From Plenodomus lindquistii (lineage: Eukaryota > Ascomycota > Dothideomycetes > Pleosporales > Leptosphaeriaceae), in the NCBI GenBank assembly GCA_025504975.1, contig JANUWI010000012.1, positions 1-64,000 of the forward strand: 64,000 bases of DNA, written 5' to 3'. Each line of letters opens with the position of its first letter. The first letter of the stretch is position 1. This document shows, piece after piece, positions 22,296-33,463 of this stretch. Made by a program: the position numbers and the translations under genes. Below the pieces are notes generated by a model. It made no database searches. It was not told where the DNA came from and was given only the letters and a program-made list of their open reading frames with translations.

Positions 22296-23323
22296 ATTGA
22301 TTCATGGTCATACAGATAGCTTGAATAGATAATAGGAAGCAAACCAAGAAATCCCCAACTGTACCAAGAGTGCGTCTGGGGGGGATAGCACAGTCTCTGC
22401 AGTCGCAACAATAAAAGCGAAGCTTTGAACTTTCTCCTGGGAACATTCTCTCTTTTCACCCGCGCTTGCAAATGGGTCGCGAGGGTTCGAACAATACTTA
22501 TTTTCAACCAAACCAGAAAAAGTTATTCTATACCTAGGACCAGTTAGCCGGGTATTGCTGCTGCCGCAACAAGGCATAAGTTCATTTCCGCTTCGACCTG
22601 TTATCTGTCTCTCCACATCGCATCAATATTATAGGCTTGCTTGCCTGTTTACCTGCTTGCCTGGTGTGGAATATAGTCATCTCCATCCGTCCGTCCACGG
22701 TCTACCATCCACCCCTCGATAGATTCCTCAGTGGGCTGGAACGAACTGAGAGGTAGTGTGAACCGGCTGACAATGGCATAGAGTGTTTGTAGGTGTGCCG
22801 GGTCTTTACAATAATTAGTAAAAGTTTGTCTCATCATGTTGTTTAATCAGGCGCTTGGTGCCTTTGGGACCTGCGTATGTGGATAGGATCGACTCCGTGC
22901 ATGCATGCCTATACGGACAATATTGAGTTGATGGAAGCAAGATCGCAGCACTGACACATGTAATATTCATATCTACATGGTTGTCCGTGCTGTGCGCACC
23001 GAGTAAGTCGAACCCGACCGCCTGGTTCTGGGCGTCTGGTGTCCGATACCCCTTGTCGTCGCAGTAAAAGCTCGCAAAAAGCCTGTTGAGATCTCCCCTT
23101 GTGCTAGCTCAAAGGTTGCCGGCAGCATTCCATATCCATCATTACAAAAGAGCGTTGGTTCGACTTGAAAAGTCTTGAGAGAAGAAAAGTCGTAAGATAA
23201 AAGGAAAGAAAAATAAAGGAGAGAGTCATAATATGCACAAGCGAAGGAAGAAACATAGCCCAGCATCATCCCAAAACGAGACGGGGGCGGGAAACAAACA
23301 ACAATCAATAGGCGTCCAGGCGA
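22296..23323. other. Intergenic region between convergent genes
   Basis: This region separates the PKS stop from the 3' end of the EsdC-like gene on the opposite strand. I see no coding gene. It should hold both 3' UTRs. A GGTTCGA motif near 22485 lacks the rest of a tRNA. Confidence 0.5.
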
Positions 23324-24173
23324 TTAGGCGCGGATGACAACACCCTGCCTCCTGGTGCTCTTCTCCTCATACACGTACTCGTCCTCGCTGGAGCAGTCGC
23401 TCGAATCATCAGAGTATCCGCATCGCGCACCTCCACAGTCCAACTTGACGCGGTCTCCGGCACGCGTAATGCCAAAGCGTTCACACGTGCAGCAACTGCT
23501 TCCAGAGCTGACGCTGGACGGTGAACTGCTGTTGGTTGATCGGGAAGTGAGGGAGGGCACGTCGGAGCCGCTGTCTTCGGAATCGTACTCGCTGTCGTCA
23601 TCGCTGGCTTCGATGGATTGCTTGGCGAAGCGGCGGTTGAGTTCCTCGAGGGTGGTCTTGTCGTATTGTGTGTTGATGACTTGGCGGGTTTGGTGGGGAC
23701 GTTGAGGCTTGGGGGCGACGATGCGTTCGGGACTGACGCCGCGGCCTTTGGCAACGGAGGCGCTGGATACGCGGCGGGACTTGCGGTCGGCGGAGCTGGA
23801 TGAGGTGCTGGACTTCTTGGCGGCGGCGGGGATGTCGATGATGTTCAGCTTGCGGCCGGTGGTGGGCTCGGTGGTGTGGTCCTTGGCGGGGTCGTGCGAG
23901 ACGTGGTAGCCGTCGATGATGTACTGTTTCAAAGTGTTAGGACTGTGCGGTGGGGTGTATTGAATGATGGGAGAGACGTACGTAGTACCAGTATCGCTGG
24001 CCCTGCTTCAAGGTAGCGCCTTGAAACTTAAAGGTTCCGACCCATCCTCCCGACTTCTTGGAGTCCTTGGAAAGAGGAAGTTGGCCCTGGTACCCGTCCC
24101 ATGAGCCGAGAAGGTGCACGGTCTTGCAGTTGGAGGAAGTGCGGAGAGTGAAGTTGAGCTGGATAGCGGCCAT
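23324..24173 (-). CDS. EsdC-like protein with AMPK-beta/CBM-type glycogen-binding domain
   Basis: Two exons, 24173-23982 and 23923-23324, with a 58-nt intron (GTACGT..AAACAG), give 263 aa. The N-terminal ~75 residues form a carbohydrate-binding fold of the AMPK beta type, with VHLLGSWDGYQGQLPLSKD and, after splicing, QRYWYYYIIDGYH. The rest is Ser/Asp-rich and probably disordered, with a Cys-rich patch (CCTCERFGI, then CGGARCGY) and acidic runs near the C-terminus. Length and layout match EsdC of Aspergillus nidulans, an early sexual development protein, but the role here is inferred by family only. It may bind glycogen in the cytosol. Confidence 0.75.
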
Positions 24174-26142
24174 TGTGATTTATTGTTTTGGGGGTTTCTT
24201 CGGTGTTGTGAAGGGTTTGATATTATGAATTTTCTTTCTTTCTTGTTCGTTCGATTCGTCCGGGGCCAAGCTAATGGATAGACGTCAAGATTGCTGATGA
24301 AGCTGTGGTGACAAGGTAGTCGTTTGGGAAAAGGATTTGCGAGTTTGCGAAGATTATCGTGTTTGGTTGTCGGAAAGTTCGTCTGAGCAAGTAGAGCTGC
24401 GTATTACGTGGTATGTGGACCGGCCACAAAGATGTCGAATTGAATTATTGTAAAGGGGGGTTGTAAAAAGGTTGGTCGGTAGTGTAGTAGATTATTAGAT
24501 GGCACCAGGCCTGGAGAGAGTAGAGGAGGGAGAAGGGGAGGGGGTAAAAAAAAGATGAAAACGATAACACAACAGCTCTGAGAACTTCACACGCTTGCTG
24601 AAGAAAAGAAGCAGAGGATGGGCGGCCGTGGCCTACTTATCTAGGGCACAGCATCGCACAGCTACCGGGCCTTCGCAAGCGGCATGTGGCGCTAGGCCCG
24701 GTACGGGGCGAATGTCGCTGTTCCCGAGCGGGCTTGATTGCTTGTGGAGCAGAGGCACGCCATGTTCGCAGGGAGCAGGCTGGACGCGGGTGTGGAGAGC
24801 AGTCTATTGAAAGGGCAGCGAGCGCTTGGTTCTGGTGCGGGAGTGGTGGACGACTTTGCTGTGTGTAGCCGGGCGCTGCGGTCTGCGGGGCTGATTGGCT
24901 GCACGGGGCGGGGAATACAAAAGCGGACCTTCACATCGCGCACGGGCGCACTGTGAAAACACGCGGCCAATGGCAGCGCGGGCTGCGGCGAGCCATGTGA
25001 TGACCATCTGTCGGACGTGCAGCGTCGTTTCTGTCACACTGCAGCGTCGACATGGGGACTGGCCTGGCCGACTGACGACAGATGCAGAGAAATTTGCTGC
25101 ATCCAGGTTGCTCCCTTGAACGACTGCAAGCCCCCTCCCTGGCCGCATGCAGACCTATTTACAGCCATTGCGTGCGCTGCCCAGTCTCCATCTCAGCACA
25201 CACCCAATGACAATGCACACCGGCCACATTCTCAATCACTAAATGACCCAAAAGAGGGGCATGGGCGCCTAGATGCTCCCGTGGCTTGCATGGTCCAACC
25301 AACCACAACATCTCACCACCAACCTCGTCAACCCATCCATATGCACAACAGCTGGTTTGCCCGAACCCCCCTCCGTGGTCACGACGTCCGGCCATGTGGA
25401 TATGCACCATCTCAACATGTGCAGCGATGTGCATGCTGCCTCGTGAGAAGCGTTGATAGTCTAGGTGTGTGTGGTGTAGAGACCTGTCAGATGATGTATG
25501 TATGGCAACGCGGGAGGAAGACGGGACGGGCTGAGGCACAGCAGCGCTTCAGCGACAGGTACGCGAGGTGATGGAATTTGACAATAAGCCACAGTGATGA
25601 TTGTATTGCAACAACATCGACTCTACTGGTCCAACGTCATGGCTATCGGCACTGGAAAACCTAGCGTAGACAAGGAAAAGCAGGGGAGACGTCGTGGAGC
25701 TGTCGTGCGAGTACCACTCGCCCCAGGCTTGGGCGTCGAAAGATACCCAACAATCGAGACTGATGGGCACTTGATCCGACTCTTTCACCGGAATGCACGT
25801 CATTGCAGCGTGAGGGTGGTGTACTCTCATTACTAGACTACGCATGCCAGAACAGTCGATGCATCGAGTGAGTGCTCGTGCCTAAATTACGCGCCGCAAG
25901 CCATGTGTGCATGAAGCTCCGAATGCGAAGTCAACAAGCCTGCGTGCCCCACCACAAGAAACTTTGGTCACTCATACCAGCCACCATCAACGTGCATGCA
26001 AGTCTGACAGTGTAAACCCAGGCCATCATCAATAACAAGGCCGTGGTGACTACGACCGCCGTTAACCGCCAATGCAGCCTCGAGTCGTAAACTCCACTTC
26101 AGAGGTCATCAGGATATCATGCATGCATCAACCTGCCTTCCT
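24174..26142. other. 2-kb intergenic region, no gene seen
   Basis: It contains the upstream region of the EsdC-like gene, including a pyrimidine/purine-skewed stretch near 24180-24250, and the 3' side of the TinA-like gene. The open frames are short, lack splice partners and show no family motif. Confidence 0.45.
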
Positions 26143-28174
26143 CTAGCCCATCATGAACAGACTCTCGAGCTCCTCGGGCGTGAGGGTACTTTTTCTTCTT
26201 CTCGGTCGGCCACCCATCCTGGTCTTTACTGGGGATCTTGATGGGCGCTTCGCACTCTTCGGTTCCGTTGCCTGCCCTTGATCACCCACACCACCCGCCT
26301 TCTTCGCCGGACTGGAGGCCCTGATAGCGGCTGATTCCGCTTCCGCCTGGACTACCCTAAGCTTATCCTGCACCGTCAATTTGGTTGATGGCTCGTCTGG
26401 ATGCGCTTCGTTTGAGAGGCGTTTTTTAGTCTGCATGCTGTTGTCAGAGGTGTCGAGTCGAAGAAGGTCAGTTGGTGAATCGAACAGAGAGGAATGGGGT
26501 GAAGAAAAGGTGACTTTGCTGGCCATTTTGATAATCTGGTCCGCAATGCTGTCACAACGTACATGGCGTGGAGTGCGATCGTCGCGGCTTCGAGCTCGAT
26601 CTTGTGAATGCGGGGCTTTTGTTGCAGAGGGTGCGCGACTGGCTTTCTCAGAGCCGACAGGGTCAAGGCCTGATGCATTCGAGTTCTCGTTCTCGGCTTG
26701 CAGTGGTGTGTTGGGTATTGACGCAGAAAAGGCCACCTTACGGGGTGATCTACTGGGTGATGTGTTGCCGTTTGTTTCTCGAAGAGCATGTGTATTGGGT
26801 TTTAGCTTCAGCTTGAACATGTCGGAAGCGCTTTTCTCTTGCGTGTCCTGCTGTACAGAGGGTGAGGGCGAGGCTTGTACCACTGACTCCTCATCGGCGA
26901 CCTCGTCGACTTCTTCGTCGTTGTCGTCCTGTCCGACCTCCTCGTCGAAGATGGAACTACCATCTTCCACAGCCTCCTCATCTTCATCGACCACAGACGT
27001 ATCTCCTTGTTCCTCGCGGCCAAGGCCCATGCCGAAACCAAAGCCCATGTTGAGTTCATCGAGGTTGATGGTATCGCCATTTGTCATGCGTTTTCGCCAC
27101 GAGTCCATGAGTGTGAATGCCTCGCGCATGCGTGCCTCCATCTTCTCCCAGCCTGCTCGTAGTCTCAGGATCTCTTCCTCGCGCATCTCGACCTCGTCCA
27201 CTGCCACAAAGTTTGGGTTGGTGAGGAGGTTCTTGAGGTTGTCCAGCACCGTGTCCATGTCGGTAGCCAGAGTGTCGTAGTCTGTCGGGAGGGCTTGCAG
27301 CATGCCCGTCTGCGTGGCCTCGTCCTCCTCGCCAATCATTGACAATCCCTCTGCCTCTTCTCGCGGTGTTTGATCCGGCATGCCTTGCAGCTCCTTCAGT
27401 GTCATCAGCGTGTTTCGTACGAGGCCAATGAGATTGTCATTCTCGTTGCTCAGGCTCTGGCTCAGCTGCGTCAAGAACTCGGTCGTCTCCTGCTTGAGGC
27501 TGTATTCGGGGTCGTCGACGTCGGGCGCACTGTCGTTGAGGACGCTGGTAGAGCCGGGCAGGCCCATGTTGCCCGGGTTGATGGTGATGCTGGCGCCGAC
27601 CAGGCCCGTCTTGTTGCCGCGCTGCTGACTGGTCAGGTGGCCCTTGAGCCGCTGAATCTCCTTGTCGCGCTTGCGGACGTCGTTGGTGCAGGCGGTGCGC
27701 ACCTGCTCGACCGTCGTCTTCAGGCGCTGCATTTGGGCGCGCAGTTTGCGCGCAGACGATTCGGCCGTGTGCAGGGCCTTGCGCGCCGACTGTTCCTGGG
27801 CCTGCGCCAGCGACAGTTGGCGCGCGAGGTCGGCATTGCGCGTGTGCAGCTTCTCGAGGGCCAGTGTCTGGCGCGTGGATTCGGCGCCATGGCTGCGCAG
27901 CGTGTCGGCAATGGACTCGCGGTATTCCTGGTCGCGCTGTATTCTGCTCAGCTTCTGCCCCTCACGTGCTCATGCTCATGCTGCTTATACACACGTCGCG
28001 CTTCAAAATCAGGTCGTGCACCAGGTTGATAATCTGCGCCATGGTGGCTTCCTTGCCGCCCTCGCCCCTCGACGGGTGCGCAAACTCAATGGGCGTGCCA
28101 TTGCGCAGCAGCCCGCGCGCAAGCAGCAGGTTGTTGATGTAGGCCGAGGCCGTCTTGAGATTATACGACTCCAT
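26143..28174 (-). CDS. TinA/ADIP-family coiled-coil protein
   Basis: Exon 1 is 28174-27995 and exon 2 starts at about 27954 (phase-0 choice, 40-nt intron) or 27943 (49-nt intron); the shorter frame gives about 660 aa either way. The N-terminus (SAYINNLLLARGLLRNGTPI, then IINLVHDLILKRD) is the conserved head of fungal relatives of afadin/alpha-actinin-binding proteins, including the NIMA-interacting protein TinA. A long coiled coil follows (LALEKLHTRNADLARQLSLA, then ARKLRAQMQRLKTTVEQV). The middle is acidic. The C-terminal 250 residues are Ser/Pro-rich with SPxK/R sites, ending in a basic GGRPRRRKS motif. A role at the spindle pole or microtubule-organising centre is inferred from TinA. Phosphorylation by mitotic kinases is plausible. 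Confidence 0.8.
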
Positions 28175-28184
28175 GGGATGGTAT

Positions 28185-28238
28185 CGTGGTCGTGATCGTG
28201 GTCGTGATCGTGGTCGTGATCGTGGTCGTGACCGGTTC
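28185..28238. repeat. 12-bp minisatellite upstream of the TinA-like gene
   Basis: Four head-to-tail copies of CGTGGTCGTGAT start about 10 bp upstream of the start codon, in the presumed 5' UTR or core promoter. Copy number could vary between strains. Confidence 0.85.
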
Positions 28239-29223
28239 TAGTGACGTTGCCAATGTTTGTTTACCACACGTCGCTGCTGCAGGAAAGAGCAACCAGCGCA
28301 CAGACTGCCCATGTCAGCACGCACGCACCCTATAGGCTACACCAGTCACGTCCAAACTTCAACCACCATCTCTTGCCTTCATCCCAACTCTCGTCCGGTC
28401 CGACTGCCAATTGTCTTGGCAATCACCGAAATCGACGCTCTCTGCGCAGTGCTCACTCAACGTTTTGTCCTTCCCGCCTCTCCCTATTTCATACGACTTC
28501 GCATTGCCAACTCGAGTCATAGCGCAGCCTTATACTCTACAAAGGAGCTCGTATTCATTGAGTTTCCCCCCACGCTTACTTTGGGGGGTAAAACTCAATA
28601 AATACGAGCTCCTTCGTAGTGTCCACAGCTCTCCACAGCTACTGCATCCATGTCGCCTCTTTTCTCCGTTCCTCGCCCCCAGCTCTACTCACCGTCTTAC
28701 CTTCAACCTTCAATGCGAATCCGACTTCTTAGATACGCCGTTTCTGCTTAGAATGCACACTTGTCACGCTCTCCGCAGGCCCTAGTATAGCCAGCGCAGG
28801 CTAAATGCTCTTCTTGCACCCGACAACTTAAAGTTTCGCCCTATGCCGTTGATCTTTCAACTTAGCCCGGCCCAAATCTGGGGAAGCTTTGAACCGTTGC
28901 TGCGCATCAATTCTACCATGACTCTGCTATTGGAGGGCAAAAGCCACATGTTACACCACAGCTGACGGGTCCTTGGATAAAGTCACGCGATGAAGACTGT
29001 CCCTGCACACTGCCGATATACCATGTACATGGTAAGCTCCCGACTATCATACGAGCATCATGACTAATTCGGCCCTACACGCACGTCAGTGGATTCCGTG
29101 GAGGACCAAGTACAAGACTACTTAAGAACTCGACATTGTCATGATTCATTTGTACCTTCCACTGCAAAATTCGTTCGTTTGTGTTTATTATAACCGTCCA
29201 TTCATTCTCTTTTCCTTCCAGTC
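28239..29223. other. Intergenic region with a large foldback
   Basis: This is the divergent promoter region between the TinA-like gene and the FAD oxidoreductase. Apart from the 83-bp inverted repeat listed separately, I see no gene. Confidence 0.5.
28537..28619. repeat. 83-bp inverted repeat (foldback)
   Basis: Left arm 28537-28571 and right arm 28583-28619 are near-perfect reverse complements. The shared core is AAGGAGCTCGTATT and ATTGAGTTT, followed by CCCCCC opposite GGGGGG. The loop is about 11 nt. A few mismatches and a 2-nt bulge interrupt the stem. It could be a solo foldback/MITE remnant or an RNA hairpin. I see no clear target-site duplication. Confidence 0.85.
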
Positions 29224-30958
29224 ATGGACGTCGTTCTGCGACTGACACTGGTAACCTTGCTTTTGACTGTTCGAACCGTTTCAGCTTCGCCTACCCCCGC
29301 AACCACTCAGGCATGCACTGAGATCAAGGATGCTTTGCCTGGCAAAGTGCTGGCCCCAAAACTGCTAGCACTTGAATACGCCCATGAGCAGCAGCAGTAC
29401 TGGTCGACCACTCTGCGCAGTGTCGATCCAGCCTGTATCGTACAGCCCGTCGATGCCAATGATGTTTCGGTCGTGGTCAAGATCCTGAACAAGTATCCCG
29501 ATGTTCCATTTGCCACTAGGAGTGGTGGACACGACCCGAATGTAGGACATGCAACAGTCCAGGATGGTGTGTTGATCACCATGACCGATATGGTCGGAGC
29601 CACCTACGATGCTACAAACCAAGTCGCATATGTAAAGCCTGGCGGAGAGTGGAACGACGTAATTAGCGATCTAGAGCCAAGCGGCGTTACCATTGCCGGC
29701 GGAAGGCTCGGTACATCTCCCCACTTCTCCTAGCTTACTTTTTGCTGATCCCAATCAGGACTTGTCGGAGTCGGCGGTTTACTCCTTGGGGGAGGCCTCT
29801 CGTTCCTCAGTGCGCAAGAGGGGTTCGCCGCAGACGTGAGTGTTGCATTTCCAACAGTTTGGTCAGCATTTTGATTTACGACAGAATATTATTGGCTGGG
29901 AAACCGTCGTGGCCAATGGCTCCATTGTCAATATCGATGCACGAGTGCACCCGGATTTGGCCCAAGCCATGCGAGGCAGTGGCAGCCAGTTCGGTATCGT
30001 CACCAAGTTCACTGTAAATGTTCACCCAATTGGTGATGTTTGGGGCGGCTTCTGCGCTTACGATCCTTCTCAAGATGACAAGCTTTACGCAGCTCTGCAC
30101 ACGTATGCCGGGAACGGCTCTGCCGCAGATCCCAAGTCGGGAATCATCTTCACTGATCTCGTAGCTGCTGCTGGCGTCACGACCAAACTTATCTACTACT
30201 TCTACGATGGTCCTGCACGTCCCACATCTGGTCCATTCGCAGACTTCTTCAAGATCCCTGGCCTAGCATGCCTTCCCAAGAAGCAAAAGTACTCCGAGTT
30301 GGTAAGATGACACTACAACTACACTTGAGTACAACTGTTGACAGTCTTAGCTTAAAGCCAATGGCGAACCCGTCCGCCTACTCAATGCTCGCGCCTTCTT
30401 CCGCGTATGTTTGGTCCGTACAGCAGCATATAGTACACGCCATACTAACAACTTGCCTAGACCGTAACAGTTCCTTACATCTCCTCGCGCCCACAAATGT
30501 ACAGGGAAATCCGCGACAAACTGCAGTCCATCGTCGGGCCCTTCCTCACCATCCCCCCTCTCGTCCGCGGTGTCCAATTCTCCGTAGATTTCCAGCCCCT
30601 TCCTGCAATCATCGGCACCCATTCCGCTGCCAAAGGAGGGAACGCCATCGGCCTCACCGCTTCAGACCCCGAGCGCATTATTATCATCTTCCAGGGCGCA
30701 TGGAACCTACCATCCGATGATGCGCTTGCCTATAGCTTTGGTAAGCAGCTTACAGACTGGCTGGACGTCCAAGTGCCGAAGTGGTTGGAGGAAGCTGGTA
30801 TGAGTAAGGATGTATATCTCCCACTGTTCATCAACGATGCATCAAGCGACCAGCGGGTTATGGAGAGTTACAGGGAGTATGAGAAATTCAAGGCGTTGCA
30901 GAAGAGCGTTGATCCGAATGGGCTCTTCAGTACTAGGGCGGGTGGGTTCAAATACTAG
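29224..30958 (+). CDS. Secreted FAD-linked oxidoreductase (PCMH-type, BBE-like)
   Basis: Five exons, 29224-29710, 29759-29835, 29885-30301, 30351-30404 and 30461-30958, total 1533 nt (510 aa). The N-terminus has a signal peptide (hydrophobic core LTLVTLLLTV, cleavage near VSASP). The FAD_binding_4 domain has RSGGHDPNVG, whose His is the usual 8-alpha-histidyl FAD site, and GLVGVGGLLLGGGLSFLS, rebuilt by splicing. No Cys sits at the second covalent site, so FAD is probably singly linked. The C-terminal region ends with a BBE-like motif (VDPNGLFSTRAGGF). Such enzymes oxidise sugars, alcohols or natural products. It is 7 kb from the PKS with unrelated genes between, so I do not assign it to that cluster. 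Confidence 0.9.
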
Positions 30959-31347
30959 GCGTACACTAACATAGCTGTGGGAATAACGCTCTAGATCTTT
31001 TTAATTACTCGTATTGGTCCTTATATTTACTTAATGATCGTACTTTTGTAGTCGCAATTGAACATTTTGTTCGCCGTAAGTAGCCATCACAAGCATGTAA
31101 GCAAGATCATGAACCACACGTGCATTAGGCGGCAAGAGCCGTCGTCTAATAACTACTCCAAGAACAGTTCCCAAAATGGCAGGTGTTCATCATCACAGCG
31201 GATCCCACCAGACTAGAAGCGGGGTAGTCGCGCATTGTCTGTTCTGACTCCTTCACGTGCAAGGCGCCTGCCTTGAGTACCTTTTCATAAGGACTCCAGT
31301 CAAGCACTCGGCTCTTCGCGTCAAGCTTTCGATCCACAAGACTGCGA
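30959..31347. other. Short intergenic region
   Basis: It carries the 3' flank of the FAD oxidoreductase and the promoter of the peptidase. No gene is seen. Confidence 0.5.
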
Positions 31348-32459
31348 ATGCTTGTTCAATTTTCTGACCCCACATACCACGAAGGCGACATGACATTAGC
31401 ACCAATCATGGGCTACGAACATGACGATGCATGGGATCAAGGATGGTTGAAGGTTGATGATTTGCATGAGGTGTATTATCAGCAGTTTGGGAATAGGGAA
31501 GGGAAACCTGGTTCGTTTCCTCCCTCCCTGCCAACGATACTCAATCCAGCAATCATTTCATCATACCATAGCCCTACCGTCTCTCTACAACCTCTAACAG
31601 CCTGCAAGCAATCTTCCTCCACGGGGGACCAGGCGGCCAGTGCGCAAAGCCCAACACCGCCTTCTTCAATCCCTCCTACCGCGTAGTCTTGCTCGACCAG
31701 CGCGGCTGCGGCCTCTCTCGCCCCCATGCTTCCACCACAAACAACACTACCTGGCACCTGGTCGCCGACATTGAGCATCTACGCCAACACCTCGGAATAT
31801 CAAAATGGCACCTCGTCTTCGGCGGATCCTGGGGCTCTACCCTCGCACTCACATACGCACAAACCCATCCCTCCGCCGTCAGCTCCCTAGTCCTACGCGG
31901 CGTCTTCGCGGTCCGAAAGATGGAGCTCGACTGGACGAACGGCTCCTCCGGCGCCGCAATGTTATTCCCAGACCACTACGCCCAGATGATCGACTTTCTC
32001 CCCGAAGCCGAGAGGAGACAGCACGTTAAGCATTTCCACGCACGTCTCATGAGTGAGGACGAGAGCGTAAGTTTACCTGCCGCACGAGCATGGAATAAAT
32101 GGGAACTCGCAATTTCCCAACTCCGGCCGGATGAGGAGGCCATGGAAAAGCTGGAAGATCCAAAGTGGCTGTTGGCGCATGCGAGGATGGAGATTCATTA
32201 CTTTGTCAACGGCGCGTGGCTGGAGGATGGACAGTTATTACGTAAGGAGAACATTGACAAGATTAGACATATACCCACGACAATTGTACAGGGTAGATAC
32301 GATGTCGTGTGTCCGCCGGTCACGGCGTGGGAATTGCATCAGCAGTGGCCAGAGTCCAACTTATTCTTCGTAGACGATGCAGGGCATTCGGCCACGGAAC
32401 CGGGGACGAAGAAGAAGTTGGTCGAGGCTTGTGATGAGTTCGCTTCGCTAGAGATTTGA
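31348..32459 (+). CDS. Prolyl iminopeptidase, alpha/beta hydrolase (S33)
   Basis: Two exons, 31348-31510 and 31609-32459, with a 98-nt intron, give 337 aa. Splicing restores the oxyanion motif HGGPGGQC. Family motifs follow: LLDQRGCGLS, the nucleophile elbow GGSWGSTLAL (Ser), the acid in GRYDVVCPP and the catalytic His in DDAGHSAT. The enzyme removes N-terminal proline from peptides, probably in the cytosol because no signal peptide is visible. ATGs at 31348, 31390 and 31408 are all in frame. The conserved region begins near MGYEHDDAWDQG (31408), so the true start may be downstream of the one given. Confidence 0.9.
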
Positions 32460-33463
32460 GTGGCGTTCTGGAACGGGATGCATGATTTGGGTTGATGATG
32501 GTGGCTGGGTATGTACAGCACTCGTTGAATTAAGCTGGTTTCGTGTTCTTCCATTCCATAGGGCTGGGGGGATTATCATCTGGTGCGTTCAATGCTGTAG
32601 CCTACGTGAGTGGGGCGCCTTTCTGCTAACTGAAGATGGCGCTTATTGAGCCAGTAAATGGAGGAGTGAGTTTGTGGTTCAAAGCAAGATGTGTCGATTG
32701 TGTCGGGCTCTCCGATTATAGGAGATGGGGAAAATGTTGGTGAGGTGTGCGACGCTAGTTACTTGTCAATTCAGGCCTCGCTTCCATTGTAAGTTACAGC
32801 TTTGCCCGACTAAGACAATGAGCAGCCAGCACAATAACGGCCTCTTATCATCTAATCGTCTCTGAGATAAGCAGTGACTGGAGTAAGCTTTCTTCCATGG
32901 AATTTCCAACGAGCAAGCGTTCTGCCTTGAGGTTGTGTTGACCCCAGAGCGTAAGCGAGGGGGCTTTCGGTGAGTCGGGAAAGCCGAAACAGAGCCAACT
33001 GGGGGAGCTTTCAAGAATAACACCACATAGCGCAACGCACATAGAGTGTTAAACGCAGAAAAAACGCAGAGTGCTACTTATAGTAACGCTTAATATATTC
33101 TAAAAGTTGGGGCATCTTTCTGGTATATATATGCAGAGTTATTAGACTTGCAATATTAGGTAGCTTATTGTTGTTCTTTACAGAAGTCCGCACGATATCC
33201 CAGATCTATGTCCGACTTGCCCGACTAACCGAGAGAGGGATACATGGTGCGAATACTACATAAGGAAGAGTGGAGATTATGTTGCTTACACACCGGTAAG
33301 GGATCGTTGGACGAATGAGCTGGCGTGTCTGCTCGACGACTGTAGGTGCATGTGGCACCCCACTAGATCACAAAGACCATCGCTCGCTTACGGCATGTCG
33401 CGCTTTGCCCCCCAAGTATCTCTCTCAGTTTTTCTCTACGACTACTTCCCCAATCTCCTCTAA
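32460..33463. other. 1-kb intergenic region
   Basis: No gene is seen. The stretch 33040-33175 is AT-rich and may be a short RIP-affected or repeat-derived patch. The remainder should include the promoter of the HET gene. Confidence 0.45.

Noticed and set aside
22441..22505. GGTTCGA motif resembling a tRNA B box
   Set aside because: No matching A box, acceptor stem or anticodon arm could be folded around it.
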